A DNA stretch of 5,968 nucleotides from Crocinitomicaceae bacterium (GCA_003512365.1 DORI01000256.1:1-5968); one strand, 5' to 3'; positions 1 to 5,968 are shown, counted from the first letter of the stretch. The notes: generated by a model from the letters alone, not told the origin. Translations and numbers: made by a program.

Positions 1-41
1 AAAAATTGAATTTGTATTTGTATATTTTTTTTTATAATTAA

Positions 42-173
42 TCATTCTTCTATTAATTCTTGTTTTTGTATTTGTTGTATTTCATATTGTTTTTTATATT
101 CTTTTTCTTTTTCTGTTAATTTATCTTCTAATAATTTTTTTTGGTTTTTTTCATTTTCTAGATTTTTATGATT
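42..173 (-). pseudogene. Startless Lys/Glu/Gln-rich helical reading frame in an AT-extreme stretch
   Basis: Read leftward, this frame is open for 43 codons, from just after a TAA at 174-176 to a TGA at 42-44. It has no ATG. From position 158 it encodes 38 residues made almost only of E, K, Q, N, L, I and Y, including the segments KKLLEDKLTEKEKEYKKQ and QQIQKQELIEE, which would form a charged helix or coiled coil. The other two minus-strand frames hit stops quickly. Positions 1-157 contain only 22 G/C bases, far fewer than the genes to the right. The frame begins where the beta-helix gene ends (its TAG is 158-160) and is offset from it. It could be the 3' remnant of a foreign or decayed gene, a chimeric assembly join, or chance in A-rich DNA. 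No function is assigned. Positions 1-41 show only AT-rich sequence. Confidence 0.25.
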
Positions 174-1555
174 TTATGAGAAATAGGTTGCCCATTGATA
201 TCAATAATGTAATATAATCCTGATGGAAGAAATTCAGTATTAAAATAATTTGAATTTTCGGACGTCAATACGAATTTTCTTCCTGAAATGTCTTCCAAAA
301 TAATGGACATTACTAATTCTTCGCCATGGAATTGCAATTCGCTACCGAACGGATTATTGAATCGAATTAATTGAAAATTTTCCACATTTGTTCCGGCTAC
401 CTGATTAAATTTCAGAACTGTTTGCAGTACCTCTAAACAAGTTGAGTCATAGACTTGGTAATTGATAAGACCTTTTGTTATATCATCATAACCGTCAATA
501 ATTTTATTTTCAATTTCAACAGAATCTATTCCACAAAAACAATTGGTCAATAGCGAATAATTCATGTTTGTATTATTGTTTACTATGTAAGTGATATTAT
601 CACAAATCTGATTATTGAATATTTGAGGGCTGTTTTGAGGCGATGAAACACCGGAAATGAGTATGCCGCCAAAATTGTTTATTATCTGATTGTCATGAAC
701 AATAGCCGCGACCGATGCCTCTATTGCGATTTCGTTGTACATAAATTCATTTGAAGTCACCTCAACGCCATATGCATTTTGAATGGCAGTTGTATTGTCA
801 TTAAACATGGAATTTTTAATAATCCCATTACTAGGATATCCCAATGCCATCGTATTATTTAGAAATTGGCAATCAGAAATATACAACGAATCAAAAACAC
901 CTGCAGCAAAATTGACACCGGTTTGATTATCAATAAATTGACTATTGGTCATTGTGAATGCCGTTGGGTAAGCAAAAACAGCTGTATTATTGTCTTTAAA
1001 CAAGCAATTATTGATGACAAAATACGACCAACCGTAAACAGCAGTTTCATTACCAATAAACTGACAATTAGAAAGTTCAACTGAATTTCCCAAAGTTATG
1101 GCCTGAAAACAATGGCGAAATTTACAATTTGTGTATTGGTAATTGTTAAGTGGCGCTTCATAACTGAAAGGTGCAGAAGCATTCGCAATATCAAACCTGT
1201 CTGCATTCAGAATTCCTCCTTGCGAACTTGTGCAAACAAATCCTTGCCAACCTACATTCGTTGTATCCAGTAATGTGCGAATCTTAATAGGAAGTTGATC
1301 TGTTCCAATGCAATTGATTGTTCCCCTTGTTTCAATATAAATGGAATTACTTGTCTGGTTATTGATTATAATTTCAACACCTGGTTCAATAGTTAGCGTA
1401 TTTCCCGGAAAAACAACTACAGATCCATTTATAATGTATGGACTTCCTGATAACTCCCATGTTGTGTTTTGAAAAATACCTCCACTCACATTTGTTTGGG
1501 CCAGGGTTTGAAAACTAAAACTAAGAATTAAGAATAAAAAAAAAATTCGCCTCAT
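158..1555 (-). CDS. Secreted right-handed parallel beta-helix protein with T9SS sorting domain
   Basis: This is a 465-residue exported surface protein. Residues 1-20 (MRRIFFLFLILSFSFQTLAQ) form a signal peptide. Residues about 25-110 resemble the opening of Bacteroidota beta-helix proteins, with a 'pGntLtIePGvei' stretch and a later GWQG. Residues about 141-298 are a ladder of N/D-[CS]-x-F-x-x-N coils, with the aromatic at residues 146, 166, 186, 207, 231, 251 and 271, then Ile 291. The last 85 or so residues form a T9SS type A sorting domain (NPF near 401, PSGLYYI near 444, terminal HKIIKI). Such proteins are moved to the surface or released by T9SS; many beta-helices bind or cleave polysaccharides or act in adhesion, but no catalytic residues can be identified here. 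The frame is open to 1621, but ATG 1555 is chosen because it places the signal peptide at the N-terminus. A T10 tract lies in codons 4-7. It is divergent from the thioredoxin-like gene. Confidence 0.85.
   Translation of the reverse strand: MRRIFFLFLILSFSFQTLAQTNVSGGIFQNTTWELSGSPYIINGSVVVFPGNTLTIEPGVEIIINNQTSNSIYIETRGTINCIGTDQLPIKIRTLLDTTNVGWQGFVCTSSQGGILNADRFDIANASAPFSYEAPLNNYQYTNCKFRHCFQAITLGNSVELSNCQFIGNETAVYGWSYFVINNCLFKDNNTAVFAYPTAFTMTNSQFIDNQTGVNFAAGVFDSLYISDCQFLNNTMALGYPSNGIIKNSMFNDNTTAIQNAYGVEVTSNEFMYNEIAIEASVAAIVHDNQIINNFGGILISGVSSPQNSPQIFNNQICDNITYIVNNNTNMNYSLLTNCFCGIDSVEIENKIIDGYDDITKGLINYQVYDSTCLEVLQTVLKFNQVAGTNVENFQLIRFNNPFGSELQFHGEELVMSIILEDISGRKFVLTSENSNYFNTEFLPSGLYYIIDINGQPISHKIIKI
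1536..1545. repeat. Ten-base A/T homopolymer in the signal-peptide coding region
   Basis: There are ten A on the plus strand, which is T10 in the coding sense of the beta-helix gene, spanning codons 4-7 (Ile-Phe-Phe-Leu). Loss or gain of one base would shift the frame right after the start and abolish translation from ATG 1555. An out-of-frame ATG at 1569-1571 would become in-frame if one T were lost. Slippage is inferred, not observed. Confidence 0.6.
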
Positions 1556-1639
1556 GACTACAAAACAACATAAATTCCTTATTGTTTTTGAAAAATTCAA
1601 ACGAATAAACTTGATACTCAATTAATGAGATATTAAAAG

Positions 1640-1647
1640 TATCTTTG
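1640..1647 (+). promoter_or_regulatory. Candidate Bacteroidota -7 element for the thioredoxin-like gene
   Basis: TATCTTTG matches the Bacteroidota sigma-70 -7 consensus TAnnTTTG exactly and lies 42 bp upstream of ATG 1690, a reasonable leader length. The nearest upstream TTG (1611-1613) is 26 bases away, longer than the usual spacing of about 19-21 for the -33 element, so the match is incomplete. It lies in the 134-bp gap between two divergent genes. I found no exact equivalent on the minus strand for the beta-helix gene, and the rest of the gap shows no clear operator or hairpin. Confidence 0.35.
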
Positions 1648-1689
1648 ACTAGATAAGTATTCATTCAAACTTCATTTTTGTTTAATAGT

Positions 1690-2460
1690 ATGTTTAGCGT
1701 TAAAATATATTTTGTCCTTTTTTTCAATTTTTTCATTGCGTACTCGCAAACTACTAACCCTCTCGTTGGATTAAAATTAGCTGGTCCCGGGGATATTAAA
1801 CCTGGAACCGGAATGCAGCTTGATCCTAATTCAACTCCAATTTATGACGAGCAATTAAAAAAAATAAATGCAGAAGATTTAATGAAATTCATGATGTCAA
1901 ATGAGTTCATTCCTGAACCCTATTTAGATGAAAAAAAGACAGTAAAGGCCTTTGTATTGAGAAGAGCAACTCCTGATGAAAAGGCAATGATGGAGAAATT
2001 GCAACGAGGCGAAATGGCAATGGATCAGCAAAAAAATGAATTGATTGGAACTAAAGGAATAGATTTTAACCTCAAGGATATAAAAGGAAAAACGCATAAA
2101 CTAAGTGAATTAAAAGGGAAAGTAGTAGTATTAAATTTTTGGTTCGTTGAGTGTAAGCCCTGTATTACGGAAATGCCCGAATTGAATGATTTGATTAAAG
2201 AATTTAAAGACCAAGATGTCGAATTTATATCAATTGCACTAAACGCCGAAAAAGAAATCAAGAAATTTCTTAAAAAGAATACGTTCAACTATTCGATTAT
2301 TTCAGATGGACAAGCCACTGCTCAAACTTACCAAGTTAAAGGATATCCAACTAACATAATTATCGACAAATCAGGCATTATTCAATACGTGTCAACTGGT
2401 GTTGGACCGAATAATAAAGAAAATCTTCAGAAAGCAGTCAACCAATTATTGCCTAATTAA
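1690..2460 (+). CDS. Secreted TlpA/ResA-like thioredoxin-fold protein
   Basis: This 256-residue exported protein is probably a thiol-disulfide oxidoreductase acting outside the cytoplasm. Residues 1-20 (MFSVKIYFVLFFNFFIAYSQ) are a signal peptide with no lipobox cysteine. Residues about 21-117 are an unassigned region rich in charged residues. Residues about 118-256 form a TlpA/AhpC-TSA-like thioredoxin domain: 'F.LkDikGK...LSELKGKVVVLNFWF', the redox motif C155-K-P-C158 followed by ITEMPELN, and the cis-proline loop GYPTNIII with Pro220. In this family the CxxC pair reduces or exchanges disulfides of exported proteins, for example during cytochrome c maturation, but the partner is not evident here. 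The frame can be extended to a TTG at 1678; ATG 1690 is preferred. There is no clear Shine-Dalgarno site, as is usual for Bacteroidota. It is monocistronic in this window, divergent from the beta-helix gene and converging on the MORN-variant gene with a 29-bp gap. Confidence 0.87.
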   Translation: MFSVKIYFVLFFNFFIAYSQTTNPLVGLKLAGPGDIKPGTGMQLDPNSTPIYDEQLKKINAEDLMKFMMSNEFIPEPYLDEKKTVKAFVLRRATPDEKAMMEKLQRGEMAMDQQKNELIGTKGIDFNLKDIKGKTHKLSELKGKVVVLNFWFVECKPCITEMPELNDLIKEFKDQDVEFISIALNAEKEIKKFLKKNTFNYSIISDGQATAQTYQVKGYPTNIIIDKSGIIQYVSTGVGPNNKENLQKAVNQLLPN

Positions 2461-2489
2461 TATTTTACAGGCTAAAAGGCATAATTGTA

Positions 2490-3272
2490 TCAGCGTTTAA
2501 TGGCCACCACATAATAAATTCGCTTACTTTTCCCTTCTTGCTTGGGTTCTTCCCAGAAAAGTTGAAATTTTTCTGATTTTCGACCTAGTATTTCAATGGA
2601 AACACGCTCCTTTGGATGTGTAAAAATTTGTGCTTCGATGTAATTTCCGAGTTTAATCGTATCGTTGTTTGCAACTGTGACCTCTTTCTGAAATCCATCA
2701 ATTGGTGCATTTAATAGTCGGGCAACAACATTTCGTTTTTTACCAGTAGCGTTAATCAAATAAAATTCGGTGGAATAAATTTCAGCGCATTGAGCGACTT
2801 CCTGCTTCTTGGGAACTTCTTTGACAATTTGCGGCGATACATAGGGTTTACTGATGGTATCTGAAAAATAATTTGGATCAATTCGAATTTTGTAGTGGCC
2901 GTATTCGTCTGAACTATTGTCAATGACTTGCGTAACTGAGCCATTTTCATCAAAATAATGTGTAACATCATCCCACTGAATACCACCATCAGGGTGGCCT
3001 GTAAAATGTGCTTTCTGAACGGCACCTGAAGGATAATACTCAAAATTTACGGATGAGTGACCAGCGATATTACGAATTTGCCTTTGATAAATTTCTTTTC
3101 CATTTCGATCAAAAGCCTTAACATAGCCCCAATTCAACTCATTGGTTAATTTAACTTCCTTAGTCGATATTTTTTTATTCGAATGGTAGCGAATAATGAA
3201 AGTGGTATCTTTTTTTTGAGACCATGAGTTAGATGTGAATAAAATAAATAGGATAGCAAAAAATAAATTCAT
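2490..3272 (-). CDS. Secreted MORN-variant (YwqK-like) repeat protein with unrecognised C-terminal half
   Basis: The product is 260 residues with a signal peptide at 1-19 (MNLFFAILFILFTSNSWSQ). Residues about 27-118 contain four degenerate units resembling the MORN_2/YwqK pattern common in Bacteroidota: YHSNKKISTKEV (29-40), AFDRNGKEIYQRQI (53-66), EYYPSGAVQKAHFTGH (78-93) and HYFDENGSVTQVID (105-118). These short beta-hairpin repeats have no established enzymatic role; databases sometimes label them as an antitoxin, which nothing here supports. Residues about 160-260 look like a beta-rich domain (NVVARLLNAPIDGFQKEVTV, then a strand-rich tail ending in YYVVAIKR) that I do not recognise. There is no T9SS tail. 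The frame can start at ATG 3311, but that adds a polar, His/Gln-rich 13-residue leader before the signal peptide, so ATG 3272 is preferred. It is last in the leftward cluster, 63 bp after the DUF1905 stop, so it may have its own promoter. Confidence 0.7.
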   Translation of the reverse strand: MNLFFAILFILFTSNSWSQKKDTTFIIRYHSNKKISTKEVKLTNELNWGYVKAFDRNGKEIYQRQIRNIAGHSSVNFEYYPSGAVQKAHFTGHPDGGIQWDDVTHYFDENGSVTQVIDNSSDEYGHYKIRIDPNYFSDTISKPYVSPQIVKEVPKKQEVAQCAEIYSTEFYLINATGKKRNVVARLLNAPIDGFQKEVTVANNDTIKLGNYIEAQIFTHPKERVSIEILGRKSEKFQLFWEEPKQEGKSKRIYYVVAIKR

Positions 3273-3286
3273 ATTGAGTTTTGTGC

Positions 3287-3310
3287 ATTGATGTGTCAAT
3301 TGGTGTGCCA
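3287..3310. repeat. Two adjacent small dyads with TGTG loops in the leader of the MORN-variant gene
   Basis: Plus-strand ATTGA-TGTG-TCAAT (3287-3300) is immediately followed by TGG-TGTG-CCA (3301-3310). Both are perfect inverted repeats with the same four-base centre, sitting 15 bp upstream of ATG 3272. They could be a small operator or a weak mRNA leader hairpin, but stems of 5 and 3 bp are short enough to arise by chance. Confidence 0.2.
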
Positions 3311-3335
3311 TGAATCTAATTGTTAAATTATCTAG

Positions 3336-3629
3336 TTAAAGTAAAATTTCGATAATCAATTCTGTTCCAACTTCAATCTTTTCCTTCTTACGAATATCGG
3401 CTTTTACAGGTAAGATATAGGTATTTAGTTTTGTATCATACCAAATCGCGGTATCCCATAAAGTTTCTCTAATTTTTGCCTTGGCCTTCATTCTTCCCCA
3501 TCCTTCCTCTTGCTTTTTGAAAAGCTTACGAATTTCAGTGGCCAAATCGTTTAGTAGCGAAACAAAATACCATCCACCGGTTTGAGAATACTGCCAAAGG
3601 ACAGCGGAGAATTGATAAGCAATGCTCAT
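3336..3629 (-). CDS. DUF1905 domain protein
   Basis: This small 97-residue protein has no signal peptide or membrane segment, so it is presumably cytoplasmic. Nearly its whole length matches the DUF1905 (PF08922) pattern: 'YQFSAVLWQY...GGWYFVSL' near the start, a Lys/Gly-rich 'GWGRMKAKAKI' strand in the middle, then 'WDTAIWYD.KLNTYILPVKADIRK' and a final 'I.VGTEL.IEI' strand. The domain is a small beta-barrel of unknown biochemical role, often fused to a YdeI-type domain; here it stands alone. ATG 3629 begins where family members normally start and lies 16 bp after the upstream hydrolase stop. An upstream ATG at 3662 would overlap that stop and add 11 residues (MLRTIKFSDLS), an alternative consistent with translational coupling. 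It is the only non-exported product of the leftward cluster. Confidence 0.8.
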   Translation of the reverse strand: MSIAYQFSAVLWQYSQTGGWYFVSLLNDLATEIRKLFKKQEEGWGRMKAKAKIRETLWDTAIWYDTKLNTYILPVKADIRKKEKIEVGTELIIEILL

Positions 3630-3645
3630 GGACAAATCACTAAAT

Positions 3646-4950
3646 TTAATCGTTCTTAACAAATCTCATCGTCATACCTTTCTCCGGCAACGAAATTAAA
3701 TAAACGCCCTTCTCTACATTGGAAATGTCAATTGCAGTTGATTGTGCATTGGATTGGATTTCTTTGATTTTCATACCAAGTTGATTGAATAAAACCACCT
3801 TCTCTAAAACGCCTTTTTCAATTGAAACAATTATCTGCTCATTCGCTGGATTTGGATATACTTGGATTTCCCTATCTAACTCTCCTTCTTCAATACTCGA
3901 AGTTGAGCAAATCAAATCATTGACATGCTCCCAAATTTGATCATTTAAAAGAATTGGAACCAAGGATGTCGTCGGTTCGTCACCCATTCGCAACCAAACC
4001 ATATTTTGACTCGGTACAATATTTAAAAACTGTCCTCCCGCACCGATTGCAGAAATTAAATCTGAGGGCGCATTAGGGCAAACAAATCCTGGAAATATGG
4101 TTTGAAGAGTTGGCACCATAAATGATTGCTTTCCATTCAACCACCACAAATACCCATACGCTTTGTTCAAATTTTGAGAGGTGTTCACCATGTCATTGAA
4201 ATAAGCAGTATCTGTCATGATTTGATTTCCATTCCAATTTCCCTTGTTTAATATTAAGGAACCAAAACGCGCCATGCTTCGTGCGTTGCTGAAAAACACG
4301 TTGTTATAACCCACTTGGTAAAACGTTCCCGTCATTCCTGTTGGAATCTTAAGTTTTTGTGTCGTGTAGCTGTTCAAAGTTTGTCCTGTGGCATTTTCAA
4401 TAACACCATCCAATAAGGTGTAGGGACCATTATGGTAAGCCCAACGCGTGCCTGCATCAGCTAAATAATTCAAACAGGTATCCAGTGTACAGTAATGATC
4501 AGGTACACCATCGTCCAAGCCCGAAGTCATTGTAAGTTGATTCCAAATGGTTATTTTTTCCTCTTGCTGTGGCGTGCAATTGGTCCATCCTTGTCCCAGA
4601 TAATTAGACGTGGTATCAGTAATAGACAAATAACCTTCCTGTTGGGCAATACCTGTCATAAATGAGGTGATGGTTTTTCCAGCCGATGCCCATTGCCATA
4701 ATGTTGTTGGCGTATGTGTTCCAAAGTACTTTTCCAAAACTATTTTCCCGTCTTTCATGAGAATAAATGCTTTTGAGTTGTTTTGCTCTAAGAAATTATA
4801 CAAACTGTCAATTTTCGGTTGGCAGTAGCCAAGGGTTTGAGGCGCAATCGTGTCCCAAGTATTACCGGTTGTGGGAGGGAAGTAAATGGTTTGGGCAGAA
4901 GAAAATGTTGTAATAAAAATTAAGAAAACAAAGACTAGAATTCGATTCAT
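3646..4950 (-). CDS. Secreted serine hydrolase (class C beta-lactamase/PBP fold) with T9SS sorting domain
   Basis: The 434-residue product has a signal peptide at 1-19 or 1-20 (MNRILVFVFLIFITTFSSAQ) and a beta-lactamase-family (PF00144) domain at about 40-345. It ends in a T9SS type A sorting domain at about 362-434 (QVYPNPAN, KGVYLISL, final RFVKND). Catalytic motifs are visible: S89-A-G-K92 (nucleophile and lysine) and Y172-H-N174. The third motif, usually HxG or KTG, appears as GAGGQ at 303-307 followed by FLNIVPSQNMVWLRMG. This pattern and the WAS-AGKTITS context resemble 6-aminohexanoate-dimer-hydrolase-like and esterase-like members rather than true beta-lactamases. Expected chemistry is acyl-enzyme hydrolysis of an ester or amide at the cell surface or outside; the substrate is unknown. 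Six cysteines lie in the mature part, so disulfides are possible. It starts 11 bp after the stop of the upstream hydrolase and is probably co-transcribed with it. Confidence 0.88.
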   Translation of the reverse strand: MNRILVFVFLIFITTFSSAQTIYFPPTTGNTWDTIAPQTLGYCQPKIDSLYNFLEQNNSKAFILMKDGKIVLEKYFGTHTPTTLWQWASAGKTITSFMTGIAQQEGYLSITDTTSNYLGQGWTNCTPQQEEKITIWNQLTMTSGLDDGVPDHYCTLDTCLNYLADAGTRWAYHNGPYTLLDGVIENATGQTLNSYTTQKLKIPTGMTGTFYQVGYNNVFFSNARSMARFGSLILNKGNWNGNQIMTDTAYFNDMVNTSQNLNKAYGYLWWLNGKQSFMVPTLQTIFPGFVCPNAPSDLISAIGAGGQFLNIVPSQNMVWLRMGDEPTTSLVPILLNDQIWEHVNDLICSTSSIEEGELDREIQVYPNPANEQIIVSIEKGVLEKVVLFNQLGMKIKEIQSNAQSTAIDISNVEKGVYLISLPEKGMTMRFVKND

Positions 4951-4961
4951 TTGAATAATAT

Positions 4962-5968
4962 TTAATTACGAATTACTTTAAAGACCTCACTTTGAACACT
5001 ACTTTTCAACGTAATAAAGTACACTCCTTGTGCTAAAAGTGAAAATGAAATCTCGTTTTCATCTTTAGTTAAAGTGCCTTCAAAAAGTTTTGAGCCATTA
5101 TTCGAATTTACTTCATAAAAAATAACATCAGCATCCTTTAAGTCAATTTTCACTTTTTCAGATGTGGGATTTGGGTAAATTTCTGTGATTTTCATATTTT
5201 GTTCTGGAAAACCTACAGAATTACTCACTAAATCAGTTAGGAGTTGAATGGCTACTTGAAATGCTTGTGCGGGTAATTGATTGATGAGCACACAAATCAC
5301 AGAGCCTGATTGCACGTCATACATCATCGACGAGTTGTATCCACCCCAAATTGTGCCTCCGTGTTGCCAAATGGTTCTACCTAAAATGGTGGATTCACTT
5401 ATTCCAACACCGTAACTTCCCAATCCAACGAAAGTGGTCATCTCGTTCAATGAATTTTGATTGAGAACCTCTCCGTTCATTAAAGATTTGTACCATTGTG
5501 CCATTTCGCCCGAGGTAGAATACATGGCTCCTGCCGACCATGCCGCACTATTGATCGATGTACGTGGTGTTGAAGAAAAATCCATCCCTCCTTGCCATGG
5601 ATGAGCCGCAACTACTGAACTGCTTTCATATACAGCCAAATAGGTACTATCCAATTGAAGAGGAGTTAAAATACTATCGCGTAGCAGTTGACTAAAACTC
5701 TGTCCGCTAACACTTTCTGCGATCATTCCGGCTAGTAAATAATTTGTATTGCAATAATACCAATCCGTTCCTGGCGCAGATAATGGTGGACCAACCCATG
5801 TGATTATTTCGGTCGGTGTAAAAACGCGATTGGGATCTGCTAGCATAGAATCCGGGTAACCTGCAATATTTACATCGCTCAACCCACTTGTATGATTTAG
5901 TAATTGGCGAACTGTAATTGTGGAGTCCACATTATTGAATGTAGGCAGATGATGATAAAGTGAATCAT
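4962..5968 (-). CDS. Serine hydrolase (beta-lactamase family) with T9SS sorting domain, N-terminus cut by window edge
   Basis: This is 334 visible residues of a longer protein. The frame stays open from position 5930 to the window edge and reads DSLYHHLPTFNNV before DSTITVRQLLNHTSGL, so the true start lies outside; a GTG at 5928-5930 is internal. The HTSGL stretch, the second motif Y-C-N (5748-5756, inside WYYCNTNYLLAGMI) and the third motif H-G-G (5355-5363, inside WQHGGTIWGGYNSSM) identify the PF00144 beta-lactamase/PBP-like fold. The SxxK nucleophile motif is expected a few tens of residues upstream, beyond the edge. The last 75 or so residues are a T9SS type A sorting domain (IYPNPTSE, QGVYFITL, final EVFKVIRN), so the protein is probably sent to the surface or released. 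Likely chemistry is D-alanyl peptidase- or esterase-like hydrolysis; the substrate is unknown. It is the first visible gene of the leftward cluster, 11 bp before the next hydrolase. Confidence 0.88.
   Translation of the reverse strand, partial: DSLYHHLPTFNNVDSTITVRQLLNHTSGLSDVNIAGYPDSMLADPNRVFTPTEIITWVGPPLSAPGTDWYYCNTNYLLAGMIAESVSGQSFSQLLRDSILTPLQLDSTYLAVYESSSVVAAHPWQGGMDFSSTPRTSINSAAWSAGAMYSTSGEMAQWYKSLMNGEVLNQNSLNEMTTFVGLGSYGVGISESTILGRTIWQHGGTIWGGYNSSMMYDVQSGSVICVLINQLPAQAFQVAIQLLTDLVSNSVGFPEQNMKITEIYPNPTSEKVKIDLKDADVIFYEVNSNNGSKLFEGTLTKDENEISFSLLAQGVYFITLKSSVQSEVFKVIRN

Noticed and set aside
866..1084. 72-codon plus-strand open frame inside the beta-helix gene
   Set aside because: It lies opposite a well-supported coding region; its translation shows repeat-like shadows of the antisense coils and no independent features.
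1556..1621. 22-residue N-terminal extension of the beta-helix protein
   Set aside because: It would bury the signal peptide internally; ATG 1555 gives a canonical export signal.
2025..2288. 87-codon minus-strand open frame inside the thioredoxin-like gene
   Set aside because: It is antisense to the CxxC domain, with a Ser/Phe/Asn-rich composition typical of a shadow frame.
2451..2480. Possible bidirectional terminator between the convergent genes
   Set aside because: Only a four-base GCCT/AGGC pairing with a long loop and no clean U-run; not enough for a terminator call.
2756..3043. 95-codon same-strand open frame inside the MORN-variant gene
   Set aside because: It is an alternate frame within a gene that has a signal peptide and repeats; it has no recognisable domain.
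2490..3272. Toxin-antitoxin system based on YwqK-like repeats
   Set aside because: The protein has a signal peptide and no toxin partner is adjacent; the antitoxin label of this repeat family is weakly founded.
5928..5930. GTG as start of the rightmost hydrolase
   Set aside because: The frame continues upstream to the window edge with family-like sequence, so the gene is truncated by the window and the GTG encodes an internal valine.
3646..5968. Antibiotic resistance beta-lactamases
   Set aside because: The fold is shared, but the T9SS tails, the GAGGQ motif in one protein and the DD-peptidase/esterase-like context in the other do not indicate true class C beta-lactamases.

Overview
The window looks like ordinary chromosomal DNA from a Bacteroidota bacterium, most likely a free-living flavobacterium-like lineage. 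Three lines of evidence support this. Three of the six proteins end in a type IX secretion (T9SS) C-terminal sorting domain (a 'YPNP'- or 'NPF'-type start, a 'GVY/GLYxI' strand and a basic last strand). Start codons lack strong Shine-Dalgarno sites and sit in AT-rich leaders. Coding DNA is moderately AT-rich. Genus and species cannot be fixed from the sequence.

Layout from left to right. Positions 1-157 are extremely AT-rich (22 G/C bases by hand count) and hold no complete gene, only a startless lysine/glutamate-rich reading frame on the minus strand that looks unlike the rest of the window. A secreted right-handed beta-helix protein (158-1555, minus) is divergent from a secreted TlpA-like thioredoxin-fold protein (1690-2460, plus). 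The 134-bp gap between their start codons holds one candidate Bacteroidota promoter element. The thioredoxin gene converges on a four-gene leftward cluster. In transcription order this cluster is: a T9SS-tailed serine hydrolase cut by the right window edge (4962-5968), a second T9SS-tailed serine hydrolase of a different subgroup (3646-4950), a small DUF1905 protein (3336-3629), and a secreted protein with MORN-variant (YwqK-like) repeats and an unrecognised C-terminal half (2490-3272). Gaps in this cluster are 11, 16 and 63 bp, so at least the first three genes are probably co-transcribed.

Functionally, most of the content concerns the cell surface and exported proteins: two penicillin-binding-protein/class C beta-lactamase-fold hydrolases, one adhesin- or polysaccharide-related beta-helix, and an envelope thiol-disulfide protein. 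DUF1905 is the only product without a visible export signal. I see no mobile element, tRNA, rRNA, CRISPR array or recognisable defence system. The best leads for a second look are the abrupt composition break at the left edge, a T10 tract inside the beta-helix signal peptide with an out-of-frame upstream ATG, and the pairing of two dissimilar T9SS serine hydrolases in one transcription unit.
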